This document shows positions 23,358 through 35,103 of a DNA stretch of 64,000 nt, piece by piece. Origin of the DNA: Phyllostachys edulis (lineage: Eukaryota > Streptophyta > Magnoliopsida > Poales > Poaceae). Numbering within the stretch: the stretch's first letter is position 1; each line of letters opens with the position of its first letter. The DNA lies in contig CM070567.1 of NCBI GenBank assembly GCA_036346405.1, positions 44,255,633-44,319,632 on the forward strand. Direction: 5' to 3'. Below the pieces are notes generated by a model. The model made no database searches and was not told where the DNA came from. It was given only the letters and a program-made list of their open reading frames with translations. The position numbers and the translations under genes are program-made.

Positions 23358-23929
23358 ACTGCACCGTAAGCAAGATTTTCATGATTAACCACATATCTAA
23401 AACTAAACTATCCACCAAAAATGATTATGTACAACATACTACACTATGTAACCATACATCTAAAACTATGTAATCCATTCGGTTAAAAAAAAACTACCTA
23501 ACAGGTGGGCGACCGGATGGGCAGCGCTTCGCAAGCTTCTCTCCTCCCTTTGCTCCTCTCCCTTCCCTCTTTCTCTTTTTTCTGAATAAAAGTGAGTTTT
23601 CCCTTAATTTTAGGGTTTTAAGGGTCTTTTATAGGGGAGACAGTGTCGCCATTTGGAATGGTGACAGGGACTTGTGGGATCCGTATTGCCATTTGAAATG
23701 GTGGTTTTCCAAATTTTAAAATTAAAAATTGAAGGATCCCTATGGCCATTTGAATTGGCGACAGGGACCTGTCACCAATTCAACTGGCGATAGGGAGCTC
23801 TGTGTACTATTGAGCCCCCTGTCACCAATTGGAATGGCGACAGGAGTCTGCCGCCATTCCAATTGGTAAAAAAATCGACTATTTATTTTTGTAATTATCT
23901 TTTAAATTAATATTATTTAAAAATAATAA

Positions 23930-25500
23930 TTTCAGAGGCAAAATATATGACAACAACTGTAGTCTTTCTTTTATACGACCCTAAAGAGTCCACATAATTT
24001 GTGGAATTTCTTCATTTATTTCTTCCAGCTCCTCGTGATTTCCAATAATGATGGAGTCTGGGTGTTCTGATTTCCCAGCTTCAGATTGTGCGTGCAAAGT
24101 TTTGTTGGGGTTACCATCCTCAGGATGGAACACTTCAGGGATTTTCTCAACATCAGGTTGAGTTCCTTCAACTGTCTTATGAAGCGATTTGTCTTGTTTG
24201 ATTCTTTGTTTTTGCAGACGTCTCCGCAGAATTAAGTCCCGTGCGCCCAAAGGACTCCCCCTCTTCTTCGCATGAGGGGTATGAGTGGATTCAGTATCCA
24301 TCTGGGCTACTTCCACTCTCTCTGATGTGTTCAATGTAGGTATTTGTGATTTTGTCACTCCCTTAAGATTAGTGAAGGTATCTAGCAGATTATTAGCTAG
24401 TTGTTGCAAGTCTGTTATTATACAAACTTCCAGTTCTGAGTCTTTAGTATGTGGGTCTAAGGACTAAATGCCAGTGACATTCCAATCTATTTCTCGGCAT
24501 TCTTTAGAGTGGTACTTTCCTCCCCTAATCCTGGGAAATTGTCCTCATCAAAAATACAATCAGCGTACCAAGTCGTTTGCATATCCCCTATCATAAGCTC
24601 TAGGTATTTAATAATTGGCGAAGATTGAAAACCTACATAGGTCCCCAACTTCTGGTGAGGGCCCATGGTTGTACGCTGCGGTGGTGAAATTAGCACGTAT
24701 ACAACACATCCCAATTTTCACAAATGGGACATACTTGGTTCTTTTCCACGCACTAATTGCAATGGGGAAATAGGGTGATATGCAGTTGGTCTGAGTTGGA
24801 TTAATGCTGCAGCATGCAACACTGCATGGCCCCAACAGCTGGTGGGTAGCCTACAATTGTGTAGGAGTAGCCTTGCAATAAGTTTTATTCTTTTAATTAA
24901 CGACTCTGCAAGGTCATTTTGGGTGTGAACATATGGTACTAAGTGCTCTTCTTTAATGCCCAGAGCTATACAATAACCATTGAATGCCTTTGAGGTAAAC
25001 TCGTCAAAATTGTCCATTCAAATAGATTTAATCCATTCATCTAGAAAATTGGCTTTAATCTAATGATTTTGGCAATTAACTTTGCAAAAGCATGGTTCCT
25101 TGTAGATAGCAGGCAAACATGGGACCATCTAGTAGAGGCATCTAGTAGCACCATAAAATATATAAAAGGGCCCGACAGGGGTTGTATAGGTCCACAAATA
25201 TCACCTTAAATTCTTTCTAGAAAGCTAGGTGATTCTTCTCTAAGTTTCAGATGAGTGGGTCTACTAATCAACATCTCTTTGGCACAAGCAGGGCACAAGA
25301 AGTCTTTAGGTGTAGGAAAGTCTGTGTTTTTTATGTTATGGCCAACAAAATTATTAATGATTCTTTGCATCATTTCTGGGTGTTTAACAAATGTTTTCAT
25401 CGCAATATAAACTTCAAGTTTTATATATGTGTAGTACAATCCTGGTGAGAAAGAAAGAAGTTAATTTTTTGACCACTTGCTTCTAGTATTCATTAGACTT
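23930..25500 (-). pseudogene. Copia-A GAG-pre-integrase, integrase and linker segment
   Basis: Minus-strand reading from 25500 gives a GAG-pre-integrase remnant (NFVGHNIKNTDFP, then FLCPACAKEMLISRP, 25270-25380). The integrase core follows with a 'DNFDEFTSKAFNGYC' block and LGIKEEHLVPYVHTQND (24870-25017), then the 'SCWGHAVLHAA' block (about 24810). The C-terminal part has GPHQKLGTYVGF (about 24650). The variable linker lies at 23981-24409, with a basic KKRGSPLGARD motif. One frame break separates each block. The hAT insertion splits this segment from the protease part at 45640. Confidence 0.85.
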
Positions 25501-25977
25501 ATTCATGAGTAGGGGTGAAAACAGATTAGATACGGACGGATAATGGCTCTGCCATATTTGTTTTCATATTTTTTTCCCAGATCCGGATACGAATACGAAT
25601 AGCTCGGATATGAATAATATCGAATACGAATACAGAGCGAATACGAATCAAAACGAATACGGTCGCGGATATTTTTTGAAACATGAAAACCCCTTAAATT
25701 GTATGCCAGAAATTAACGAAAACATATAACTAGTTTATTTGATGCAAACATTCATGAATTGTTCATATTTTTAGTAACCACACATAATATTGGCACTAGC
25801 AACCTGCATTAACTAGTTCATCACAAACATAACACTTAGTTTACCATATTTAGCTCATAAGTTATACCTCACAAAGTCACAAGTCATCACGCATTCACAC
25901 TTAGTTCATCACATGCATAAAACTTAGTTCACACTAACATTCATCGGGCTAGATGGTTAATCTATACGCAAATGACC

Positions 25978-26430
25978 TGTAATATCCCAAAGTATATTAC
26001 CAAAAATAAAATTTAAAAAGTAATTATTTATTGATTTTCTAGATTTAAAAGAGTTTTCTTGGTTAAAAGAAAAATAATAAAATAAAGTCAATTATTTAAT
26101 TTCCTAATTATTTTATGTCAAAAATAAAATTTATTGAGTTTTCTGGGATTTTATTGATTTAAAGTGAAAAGGAAATTCTAATTAATTTCTTGATTTTTTG
26201 GATTTTAAAAAGGGTTTTCCTATTTTTCTAAATAAAAATATTTTATGTGCAAAAATAAAAACCAACTTTAAGTTGGAATTAATTTTATTAAGTTCAAAAT
26301 AATTCAAGGAATTTATGTGATTTTTTCTAGAATTTTTTTAACTCCATTTGCTATTTTCTAAAAGGCTATTTGATTTGTTGTATTTTCTGAAATTTGAAAA
26401 TCAATTAAAATCTCCTTTTCTCTTTTGGGC
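25978..26430 (+). repeat. 5' fragment of a Tekay-like LTR, host of gypsy-F
   Basis: It starts TGTAATATCCCAAAG and resembles the U3 beginning of the element-D LTR (50386 onward). Both have 'aaaaataaaa' tracts and a 'tttgctattt...tttctgaaat' block, then ttttgggc at 26423-26430. Beyond gypsy-F the wording continues as gccgaa-type sequence at 45465, as in the D LTR at 50680. It is therefore an LTR fragment that sat in the hAT-like element before gypsy-F arrived. Its right end is unclear. Confidence 0.6.
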
Positions 26431-29400
26431 TGTAAGGACCTGACCCGAGAGGGCCCAAAGGGGTCTCCCGGGATGTCCTCCAGAACCATCCAGGGGATCT
26501 CCAAGACCACCCGAAGGTCCTCTAGGACCACCCAAGAGGTCTCCAAGACCACCCGAAGGTCCCAGCCTCTGTGCGCAACGAGCTAGCCCCAAGATCAACA
26601 CGCTAGCTCGCACAGAATCAACAAGTGGTGACATCACATCCATACAACAAACTTAAGATGAAGCAGACAAATTAATATTTATAGATAAAAGACTTTATGG
26701 TCAAGCTTGTTTATAGGGTGCCACGCAGGGCAAACAACAAAAGAACACTTGCAACGGAGAACAAAATACAACGCGGAGCCACTCGGCGAGCCACAGGCTA
26801 TCGATTGGAGGACGTCCCCTAGTCCACGAGGTCTTCAACAAACTCCTCCACGTAGTGCTCGGAGCACCCGGGGAGGTCTTCAGCTGCTGATTAACCAAAG
26901 GGCACAAGCCATGAGTACTTTGAATGTACTCAGCAAGCCATAGGGAAATAATGCAATAACATTTATGCAAGGCTTAACAAGAAAGCTATAGGGTTAGTTT
27001 GCATAAAGCAGCATTTAATAGAAATACAATAAGTAGATTGCAAAGCACCAGGTGAAAAGGTAGTACGTAAGTAAACAAGTTCTTTGAAAACAGCCTACAA
27101 CCACCCAGGTCGAGAGCACCGACCACTCGCGACCACCTTGGTCGTGAGCCAAGCCACCCGAAACCAATCACCATTTTTAGAAAAGATCTACCCCTTGCGT
27201 GAAAGAATCAGGCATGTCCATAACCGAGGACGCGACTATTCGAACAGATTTTACACTCTGCAGAGGTTGTGCACTTTACCCACAAGACACAAAGTCCTCT
27301 AGCTGGTTGGGCACCCGTCGATGCCCCTGCTCACTTCCTTTGGTAAGCAGTCTAGAGCTCGTGACAAGGCCTTTACAAAGGTCAGTCCTGACTTGGTTAT
27401 GCCCGCTAAGGATTCGCCATGCTTAGGCCCCCTCTTGCGCCATTTCGACCACCACGACATAACCGCATTAGGACCTCGCTAATTAGTTGGCCAGGACCAC
27501 CCCACCCTAGACTTGTGGTTGCACGAGAATGACCTAGATCAATGGCGTACAAGGTTAAGTCCTTAGTTGGCTGCTCAGGCAAGTCAGACCACAAACCCAG
27601 TGTGCTCAAGGCACCCACTACTCACTCCCTGACTACTCGCCCGAGCATAAAACATTTTCTGGTTCAACCCGGCCAAATGACCATTCTGGTCTTGGCACAC
27701 AAATTTTAACAATAGTGGCATTGCCATAGTTCCATAGTTCATTAATTAGGTTCAACATTCTTTAAGTTATGAGATTGCGAGACCAATCGTCTACTAGAGC
27801 ATGACTAAGCAATCTAGCGCACCCATGTTGGTATACAACGACATAACCAACTAAAATAACCCATCCTACGGATGACAAAGGATACATGTCAACATGTTGC
27901 TTTCAACCATACCAAGGAGTCATATTGGCAAGTGGTGATTAACTACTCCCAGAACTATTTTCTATAAAACTAGCCATGCATGTTTATATCAAAACAATAA
28001 ACTTTTGCAAAAAATGGGTTCAATATGATCAAAGGTCTATGACTTACCTTCACTGAAGAACTAAAGGTCTTCTGCTAAGAAAGCTGGGTCCAGAAGGTCT
28101 TCGGAACAGCTGGATCCTACATGTTTTCGAAAAGAGCCAAGTCAATAAAAACCACTTCAAAAAGAAAACCAAAGAACTCACCAAACCAGGGCTGAAAGAA
28201 AGCAAAGATTTTGACAAGGGAAAGAGGTGGAACCACTTCAAAAGAGAGCTTGAACAAAGGTGGCCGGGAGAGCAAATGAGAGTGAGTGAGGGGAAGCGAA
28301 AAGAAAGGCGAAAAGAGCTCCCATGCACTCTATTTATAGCGGATAACAGGCCCCCGGGTGACCAGACGAGGCGGCGAGACTCGCGGGGGCTCGGTGGGGT
28401 TCAGCGGAGGCAACAGAATTAAATGCGTATGTTGCTATGGAGGCAACAAATTTTAAATGCGCATGTTGATACAGTGACGGCAGCATTTAATGCGCGTTTC
28501 GCATGGAGAAAAAGAGGAAAGTCACGACCGAGAGGAGTGGTCATGACCCAAAGGAGAGGTCTTGACCACAATGGAGGTCATGACCGCAAGGGTGGTCTTC
28601 ACAAAAGACCAACGAGGGTGGTCTTTACAAAAAGATCACAGGGAGGTCCCGACCAAACGAGGTCGTGACAAAACGACAAGAAGAGGAGGTCGCGGCCTCA
28701 AGGGGAGGTCACGGCAACACGACAAAAGAGGAGGGCGCGGGATAGGTGGTCTTCGCAAAAGACCAAGGAGGGTGGTCTTTACAAAAAGACCGCAGGGAGG
28801 TCCCGACCAAAGGAGGTCGTGACAAAACGACAAGAAGAGGAGGTCGCGGCCTCAAGGGGAGGTTACGTGCAGCGGAGCGGAGCCGTCCGATTTTGATCGG
28901 GTGGTTCAACTAGGCGCGCTCACGCGAAGAGAGAGAAAAGGGCTGATGGCCGGAGCGATCTAGACTGGGGAAAGTCTGGACCCTTAGATCCCAAACGAAG
29001 GGAGGTCTCAACGGTCAAGATGAACACAAGGGAGGTCTCAACAGTCAAGATGGAGCAAAGGAGATCTCGACGATCAAGACCAACACAGTGGAGGTCTCAA
29101 CGGTCAAGATGAACACAAGGGAGGTCTCAACAGTCAAGATGGAGCCAAAGGAGATCTTCGACGGTCAAGACCAACACAGGGGAGGTCTCAACAGTCAAGA
29201 TGAACACAAGGGAGGTCCAAGGGAGCACGGGGAGGTCCAGATGAACACGAGGAGGTCCGAGAGAAAGAGGAAATCAACCCGAATTTAGAATTTTTAAGTT
29301 CAAGGATGTTTGAAACACAAACCCGAGCTTGAAACACCTGGGGGTGGTCGTGACCTAAAGGAGGGTCCAAACCAAGGGATAATTCAAACGGAGAAGGAGG

Positions 29401-29855
29401 TCTAGACTACAAGGAGGTCTAAACCCCGAAAACATATTCAAACCAAAAAAGAGGTCTGAAGGAGGTCTGAACTAAAGGGAAGTCCAACTAGAAGAGAGGT
29501 CAAGGGAAAATCTAGAGGGGTCCTAACCAAAGGGAAATTGCGACCAACAGGGAGGTCGCTACTCAAAAGGGTGGTCTTTGCAAAAGACCAAGAGGAGGTC
29601 CAAACGGGAAAAAGGTCATAAAAGGTTAAGGGAGGTCTAGAGAGGACAGATCAAACAGAGAAAAAGGAAAGCAAGACCAGAACTCGAACAACTCCAAATA
29701 AACCGAACTTTGGTATTAATTGAAGTTTGATTTAGTCACTTTAAACACTCGAATTTTTTCGAAAATCTCAAGTTAAGCTTTGAACTCTCATCAAAACCAA
29801 ATGGTTCTTTTTATTTTGAAAACTTTTAAGAACTCCAGAAAATTGGGATGTTACA
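26431..29855 (-). repeat. Gypsy-F 3' LTR, 3.4 kb
   Basis: On the minus strand it begins TGTAACATCCCAATTTTC at 29855 and ends GGTCCTTACA at 26431. It carries a TATA box (minus-strand GCTATAAATAGAGTGC, about 28325-28340), a minisatellite-like GGAGGTC region (28500-29660), and a shorter GGTC-type repeat cluster near its other end (26490-26570). The shared LTR block described in the findings lies at 27198-27290. Confidence 0.85.
28500..29660. repeat. GGAGGTC-rich minisatellite region in the gypsy-F LTR
   Basis: A block of about 165 bp is duplicated (roughly 28580-28745 and 28746-28910), with shared 'gacaaaacgacaagaagagg' stretches. Downstream, units such as gggaggtctcaacggtcaag recur at least six times between 28998 and 29220 with spacing of 30-70 bp. 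The arrays open long Arg/Lys-rich frames that have no gene-like features. Confidence 0.8.
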
Positions 29856-29929
29856 GACTTACCCCCCTTAAAGGGAATCCCGACCCCGGGATTCGGGCTG
29901 GCTAGGGAATAGGTGCGGAAACTCGGTCT

Positions 29930-32900
29930 TCAAGTCCTATTCACGCTCCCAAGTGGCTTCTTCTTCAGAGTGGTTGCTCCACTGGACCTTGCAGAACCGG
30001 ATGACCTTGCTTCTTGTCACGCGCTCGGATACTTCCAGGATCTTGACAGGTTGCTCCTTGTAAGAGAGGTCTTCTTGGAGGTTGACTGCTTCCAGGGGCA
30101 TTTGCTCTTCTGGCACACGTAAGCACTTCCTCAACTGGTACACATGGAAGACATCATCCACTCCTGACAACTAAGGCGGAAGCTCCAACTTATAGGCCAC
30201 TTCTCCTTTTCTAGTAAGGACTGGAAAAGGCCCGATGTACCTTGGTGCAAGCATCCCACTAATCCTGAAACGGCGCATTCCCTTAAGAGGTGATACCTTA
30301 AGATACACATGGTCTCCCGGGACAAATGCTAGGTCTCGACGATGGTTGTCTGCATAGCTCTTCTGCCTGTCCTGAGCGGTCTTCAGCTTCTCTCTTAGGG
30401 ACTTGACTTGATCTTCGACTTCCTTCAAGAGGTCTGGTCCGAGCACTTGGCCTTCTCCTGATTCTGTCCAATACAGCAGGGTTCTACACTTTCTTCCGTA
30501 GAGGGCTTCAAATGGGGATATCTGCAAGCTTGACTGATAGCTGTTGTTGTAGAAAAACTCTGCATAAGGCAACATTCAGTCCCAACTGCTCTGGTTCTCT
30601 AGAGCACAAGCTCTCAACATATCTTCTAGAATCTGGTTTATCCTTTCGGTTTGTCCATCAGTCTGAGGATGGTAGGTTGTGCTGAAGTTCAGATTAGTGC
30701 CCAAAGCTTCATGTAACTTTTGCCAAAATCTTGAAGTAAACTGAGATCCTCGATCTGACACAATCTTCTTAGGCACTCCATGCTGACAAACAATCCTTGC
30801 CATGCATAATTCTACTAGTCTGTCTCCTAAGTAAGTGGTCTTTACTGGAATGAAGTGGGGAACTTTGGTAAGTCGATCCAGCACTACCCAAACAGAGCCA
30901 TATCCGGCTTGGGTCCTGGGTAGACCAATGACGAAGTCCATACCAATCTCTTCCCACTTCCATCCTGGTATGCTCAAAGGTTGCAAGAGTCCAGGAGGTC
31001 TTTGATGATTAGCTTTAACTTGCTGGCAGACATCACACCGTGCCACATACTCGGTGATCTCACGCTTCATGCTAGGCCACCAATAGAATTCCTTGAGGTC
31101 TTGATACATCTTCATGCTTCTGGGGTGGATGGAGTACAAGGTTTCATGAGCTTCTTGGAGTATCAGCTGCTTGAGTTCTTTTTGATCCGGCACACATATG
31201 CGCTTGCCGAACCAAACAGTCCCTTGCTCATCTTCTGAGAACTCTATGCACTTGCCCTTCTTCATGTTGCTTTTGATCTCCCGAATGTCCACATCTTCAA
31301 CTTGTGCCTTCCTGACCTAGTCTAGAAGGGTGGGTTGGACTTTTAGAGCAGCCAGGAAGCCCTCTTCTACTAACTCAAGCTTCAACTTCTGGAACTCTTC
31401 ATGAAGTGTCGGCTGACTTTCCTTGATCATCAAAGTGTTGCAGTAGACCTTCCTACTTAATGCATCGGCTACCACGTTGGCCTTGCCCGGGTAATAGTGG
31501 ATTCCAACATTGTAATCCTTGATCAATTCCAACCATCTTCTTTGCCTCATATTGAGATCTGCTTGGGTGAAAATGTACTTCAAACTCTTATGGTCAAGTA
31601 CACTTCACAATGACACCAATAAGGTAATGATGCCATATCTTCAAGGCATGCACTACTGACGTACCAACTCTAGATCATGCGGGGTAGTTGACTTCATGAG
31701 GTCTTAGTCACGAGAAGCATAAGCCACTACCCTCCTTTCTTGCATAAAACACACCCAAGACCTTGACAAGATGCATCATAGTAGATCTCAAAGTCCTTTC
31801 TGACATCCGTAAGATCAATATCAGGGCAAAGGTCAAGTGCTTCATCAATTCTTGGAAGCTCTGCACACTCTAAGGCCCAACCAAACTTCTTCTCCTTCTT
31901 TAACAACTGGGTGAGAAGTCTTGCTATCTTGGAGAAGTCTTCAATAAACCGACGGTAGTAACCTGCCATGCCGAGAAAGCTCCTAATTTGAGGTACTGAC
32001 TTGGGTGGTTTCAGCTGAGGACATCTTGACCTTCTCGGGTTGACAAAGAACTCCTTTTTCGTGACACAACATGGCCCAGGAAGGTGACTTCCTTCATCCA
32101 AAATTCACACTTTTTGAACTTTGCATAGAGTTGATGATCTCTGAGCTTGCTCAAGGCTAAGCGGAGGTGCTCTTCATGCTCTTCTTCACTCTTAGAGTAC
32201 ACTAGGATGTTATCAATAAAGACAATGACAAACTTGTTCAGATACTCCATGAACCCTTTATTCATCAGGTTCATAAAGTAGGCAGGGGCATTGGTTAAAC
32301 CAAAAGACATGACTATGCACTCAAACAGACCATATCGGGTTGAAAAAGCTGTCTTGGGGATGTCTTCTTGGCGAATCTTCAACTGGTGATATCCTGATCT
32401 CAGGTCTATCTTGGAGAACACTCCGGTTCCTTTTAGCTGGTCGCATAGGTCATCTATTCTGGGCAAAGGGTACTTGTTCTTGATGGTGACCTCATTGAGT
32501 TCTCTATAGTCCATACACATCCGCTGAGTACCATCCTTCTTGGGGACAAATATCACAGGAGCTCCCCAAGGTGAGGAACTCGGTCTGATAAAACCCTTCT
32601 CAAGCATTTCCTCAATCTGCTTCTTCAACTCCACCAGGTCATCAACAGGTAGACGGTAGGGTCTCTTGGCTATTGGAGCAGTCCCTAGGACTAAGTTGAT
32701 GACAAACTCTAGATCTCTGTCTGGCAGCATTTCGGGAAGCTCTTCTGGGAAGACGTCTGGGAACTCACAGACCACTGGGACATCCTCTAAAGACACGATT
32801 TGAACACTACAGACCAAAACTCTCTCTGGCTTCTCAGAGGTGGCTTCAAATTTCACTTTAACTCCCACTAGACTGACCAAAGAGATGCTTCTACCACCAC

Positions 32901-34430
32901 AATCCAAAACTTCTTGATGTCTAGCCAGCCAGTCCATGCCCAAAATCACATCTAGAGATTGGGTGTCGATAAGGATTAGGTCGGCTAGAAACTCTACCCC
33001 TTCTATGATCACCTTAACTTGTGGACAACCCTGGTTCGCACTTAACTTCGAACCGGGGGATTGGACCAACAAGGAGGTCTTAAGAGGCAAAACTTTCAAC
33101 TGATGCATTGCAGCAAAAATCTAAGAAGCGAACGAATGGGAAGCTCCAGAATCAAACAAAACAGTGGTTGGTGCTGAATGTACCAAGAACTTACCTAGCA
33201 CGACATCAGGAGCTGACTGGGCCTCCTCTATGGCGACGTGGTTCACACGTCCTCTCCCAGGGGGTGGGGAGGTCTTGGTGGGCGCAGGGGAGGTCTGGGG
33301 AGCTCCACGACTTGCTCCCGGCACTGGAACTCTTGCTGGACTGGCACCTTGGTTGGATCGGACCTAGGCCGATCCTATCTTCTATGGGCAGTGGCTGGCA
33401 TAGTGCCCTAGTTGATGGCAGTTAAAACATGTGATTCCCGGCGGGTTGCCGCTCCTAAGCGGGTTGATCGACGGTCCGCTTCTTTGGCGGGTCATGCGGA
33501 CCGGAGGTCACGTAAGGAGTCGCTAGAGAGGTCCTGGAGGTGGTCAGAGGAGCAAAACGGATAGGGAGCTGAGCACTGGTTCGAGCTCTCTGCGGGTGAC
33601 CTTGTCGAGCACCAGATTGTGACATCTTCCTTTTGTAAGACACGGCAAGCTCTCTGCGAGATTCTTCAATGAGCAAGGTCTTGTTCACCATCTGCTGGAA
33701 GTCGGTATAGTCATTGCCGATGACTTGAACCTTCAAACTTGGAATGAGTCCCCGCTTGAACCTTTTCTGTCGGGCATCATCTGTGGCAACATCCTCTGGG
33801 GCATACCGAGAAAGTTGAGTGAACTTGTTGAGATATTCAATCACTGACATGCTTCCCTGCTTTAACTCCCGAAACTCATTCTTCTTCATTTCCACCTTCC
33901 CATCAGGGACATGGGAATGGCGAAAGGCTTCAGAAAACTTTGCCCATGTGATGCTCTGGGGGTTCTCATGGGCGGCACAATAACTCTCCCACCACTCTGC
34001 TGCTGGGCCCTCAAGCTGGTGCGAGGCATAGAGGACTTTCTCCCGGTTGTCACACTGGGTGATGGCAAGCTTCCTCTCGGTTGAGCGCAGCCAGTCGTCT
34101 GCATTAAACAGCTCAGAGGAGCTAGAGAAGGTAGATGGACGGGTCCTCAAGAACTCTGCTATCCTTGACTGGGGAACAACTGGTGGCGGTGGCGGTGCAG
34201 CGACGGCTCGGCTACTCTGATTCAACGCTGCAAGCAAAGCCACAGCGGTCTGGTTCTACTGAGCTACCAGTTGATTCATGTTCTACATCATGGCGTTCTT
34301 AAGCTGAGTCTGGGCTGCCATGAACTGACTCATGCTCGAGTCTGCCTCGGCTGCTGGAGGAGGCGGAGGTGATGGCAACAAGGGGTCCGCTGGCTCCTCT
34401 TGACTGGCTGAACTGCGGGTCTGGACCATC
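29930..34430 (-). pseudogene. Gypsy-F gag-pol pseudogene with chromodomain
   Basis: The minus-strand ATG at 34430 (MVQTRSSAS) starts gag. The capsid core spans 33455-34243 and a CCHC knuckle (CFNCHQLGHYASHC) lies near 33390-33430. Protease has LFDSGASHSF at about 33150. RT (32011-33108) includes PSSSPWGAPVIFVPKKDG and SKIDLRSGYHQ; its active site reads FIDNILVYS, so the second catalytic Asp is Asn. RNase H (31317-32000) has YYDASCQGLG and ADALSRK. Integrase (30576-31292) keeps an HHCC finger and Asp, Asp and Glu in GMDFV, SDRGSQF and ERINQ. A chromodomain (about 29940-30080, 'KILEVSERVTRSKV') closes it. A few stops and one frame break (about 32040) occur, so decay is moderate. Confidence 0.9.
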
Positions 34431-34560
34431 TACATGACACCTTCTCAAGCTTAATAGATGAGAAGGAAAAAAGCACAATAGGTAAGAGGGAAAAGCACAA
34501 GGGGCGAGAGAGAGTAAGAGGAGAGACAGAGCACCTTAATTGGGGAAAAGCGGGTCACCC

Positions 34561-35103
34561 TTGAAAAGAAGTATGTTGCAAACATGCCACATGCAAATAA
34601 GAATTGAAAGTGAAGCAAGAGGATGTTTCATGAGACTGTAGCTCATCCAGATTTAAAGTTTGTCTCACTGTATAGCTTTCACTTTTTGGTGACTTCTATT
34701 TGTGGTCTTATAATCTTTTTAGTCAATGTGTGATATGCCTATCATGAATCTAAATTGTCTTATCACTTTGAACTACTTGTCTGGACATTGCTATATGGTA
34801 TATGCATTTATATGAACTTGTTAGCTCTACTCAACCAAATTGGCTTGGATAATCCAGTAAATTGACTTGCAAAGCTTCTGGACTTTTACTCTTCATGCTC
34901 CTTCCCTTTCTGCTCTTGATGATCACATTGCCAAAGGGGGAGAAAACTGAGAAAAGCTTGCAAAAAATTGATATTCTAGTGTTAGAGGAAGTCTTTCAGC
35001 TACAGTTCACTTTGCTTGGCAGCTTTGACTCTTTGTCACCTCCTTTCACTCACTCTCCTCTGATTATTGAAAGTATTGTCAATGTAGTCATCAAGGGGGA
35101 GAT
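34561..35103 (+). repeat. Copy of the Copia-B 3' internal end placed before its 5' LTR
   Basis: These 543 bases align without length change to 42700-43242, the tail of Copia-B between RNase H and the 3' LTR, including the polypurine tract caagggggagat. The match starts at a short shared 'cacccttgaaaag' (34556 and 42695), where the left copy joins gypsy-F leader sequence. Only a handful of substitutions are visible by eye. Confidence 0.88.

Larger units (their letters stand above)
21604..23917 (-). mobile_element. MULE-like element with about 185-bp palindromic TIRs
   Basis: The ends are long inverted repeats: 21604-21788 against 23730-23917, both containing aataatattaatttaaaag at the tip and a 'tagtcgattttttt' stretch. 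Inside each TIR are several nested palindromes of the form ctgtcgccaattnnaatggcgacag. The element interrupts the Copia-A linker/RT boundary. Interior sequence encodes fragments of a Mutator-like transposase on the minus strand. Flanking 9-bp duplications were not clearly identified, so the superfamily rests on the TIR length and the encoded domains. Confidence 0.75.

Noticed and set aside
25978..26430. 25978 as the left end of gypsy-F
   Set aside because: The TGTAATATCCC start looked plausible, but its flanks (tgacc and tgggc) do not match; the TG at 26431 has the perfect duplication tgggc and an LTR end like that of the related solo LTR.
28423..28833. Arg/Lys-rich ORFs
   Set aside because: They are translations of the GGAGGTC minisatellite in the gypsy-F LTR.
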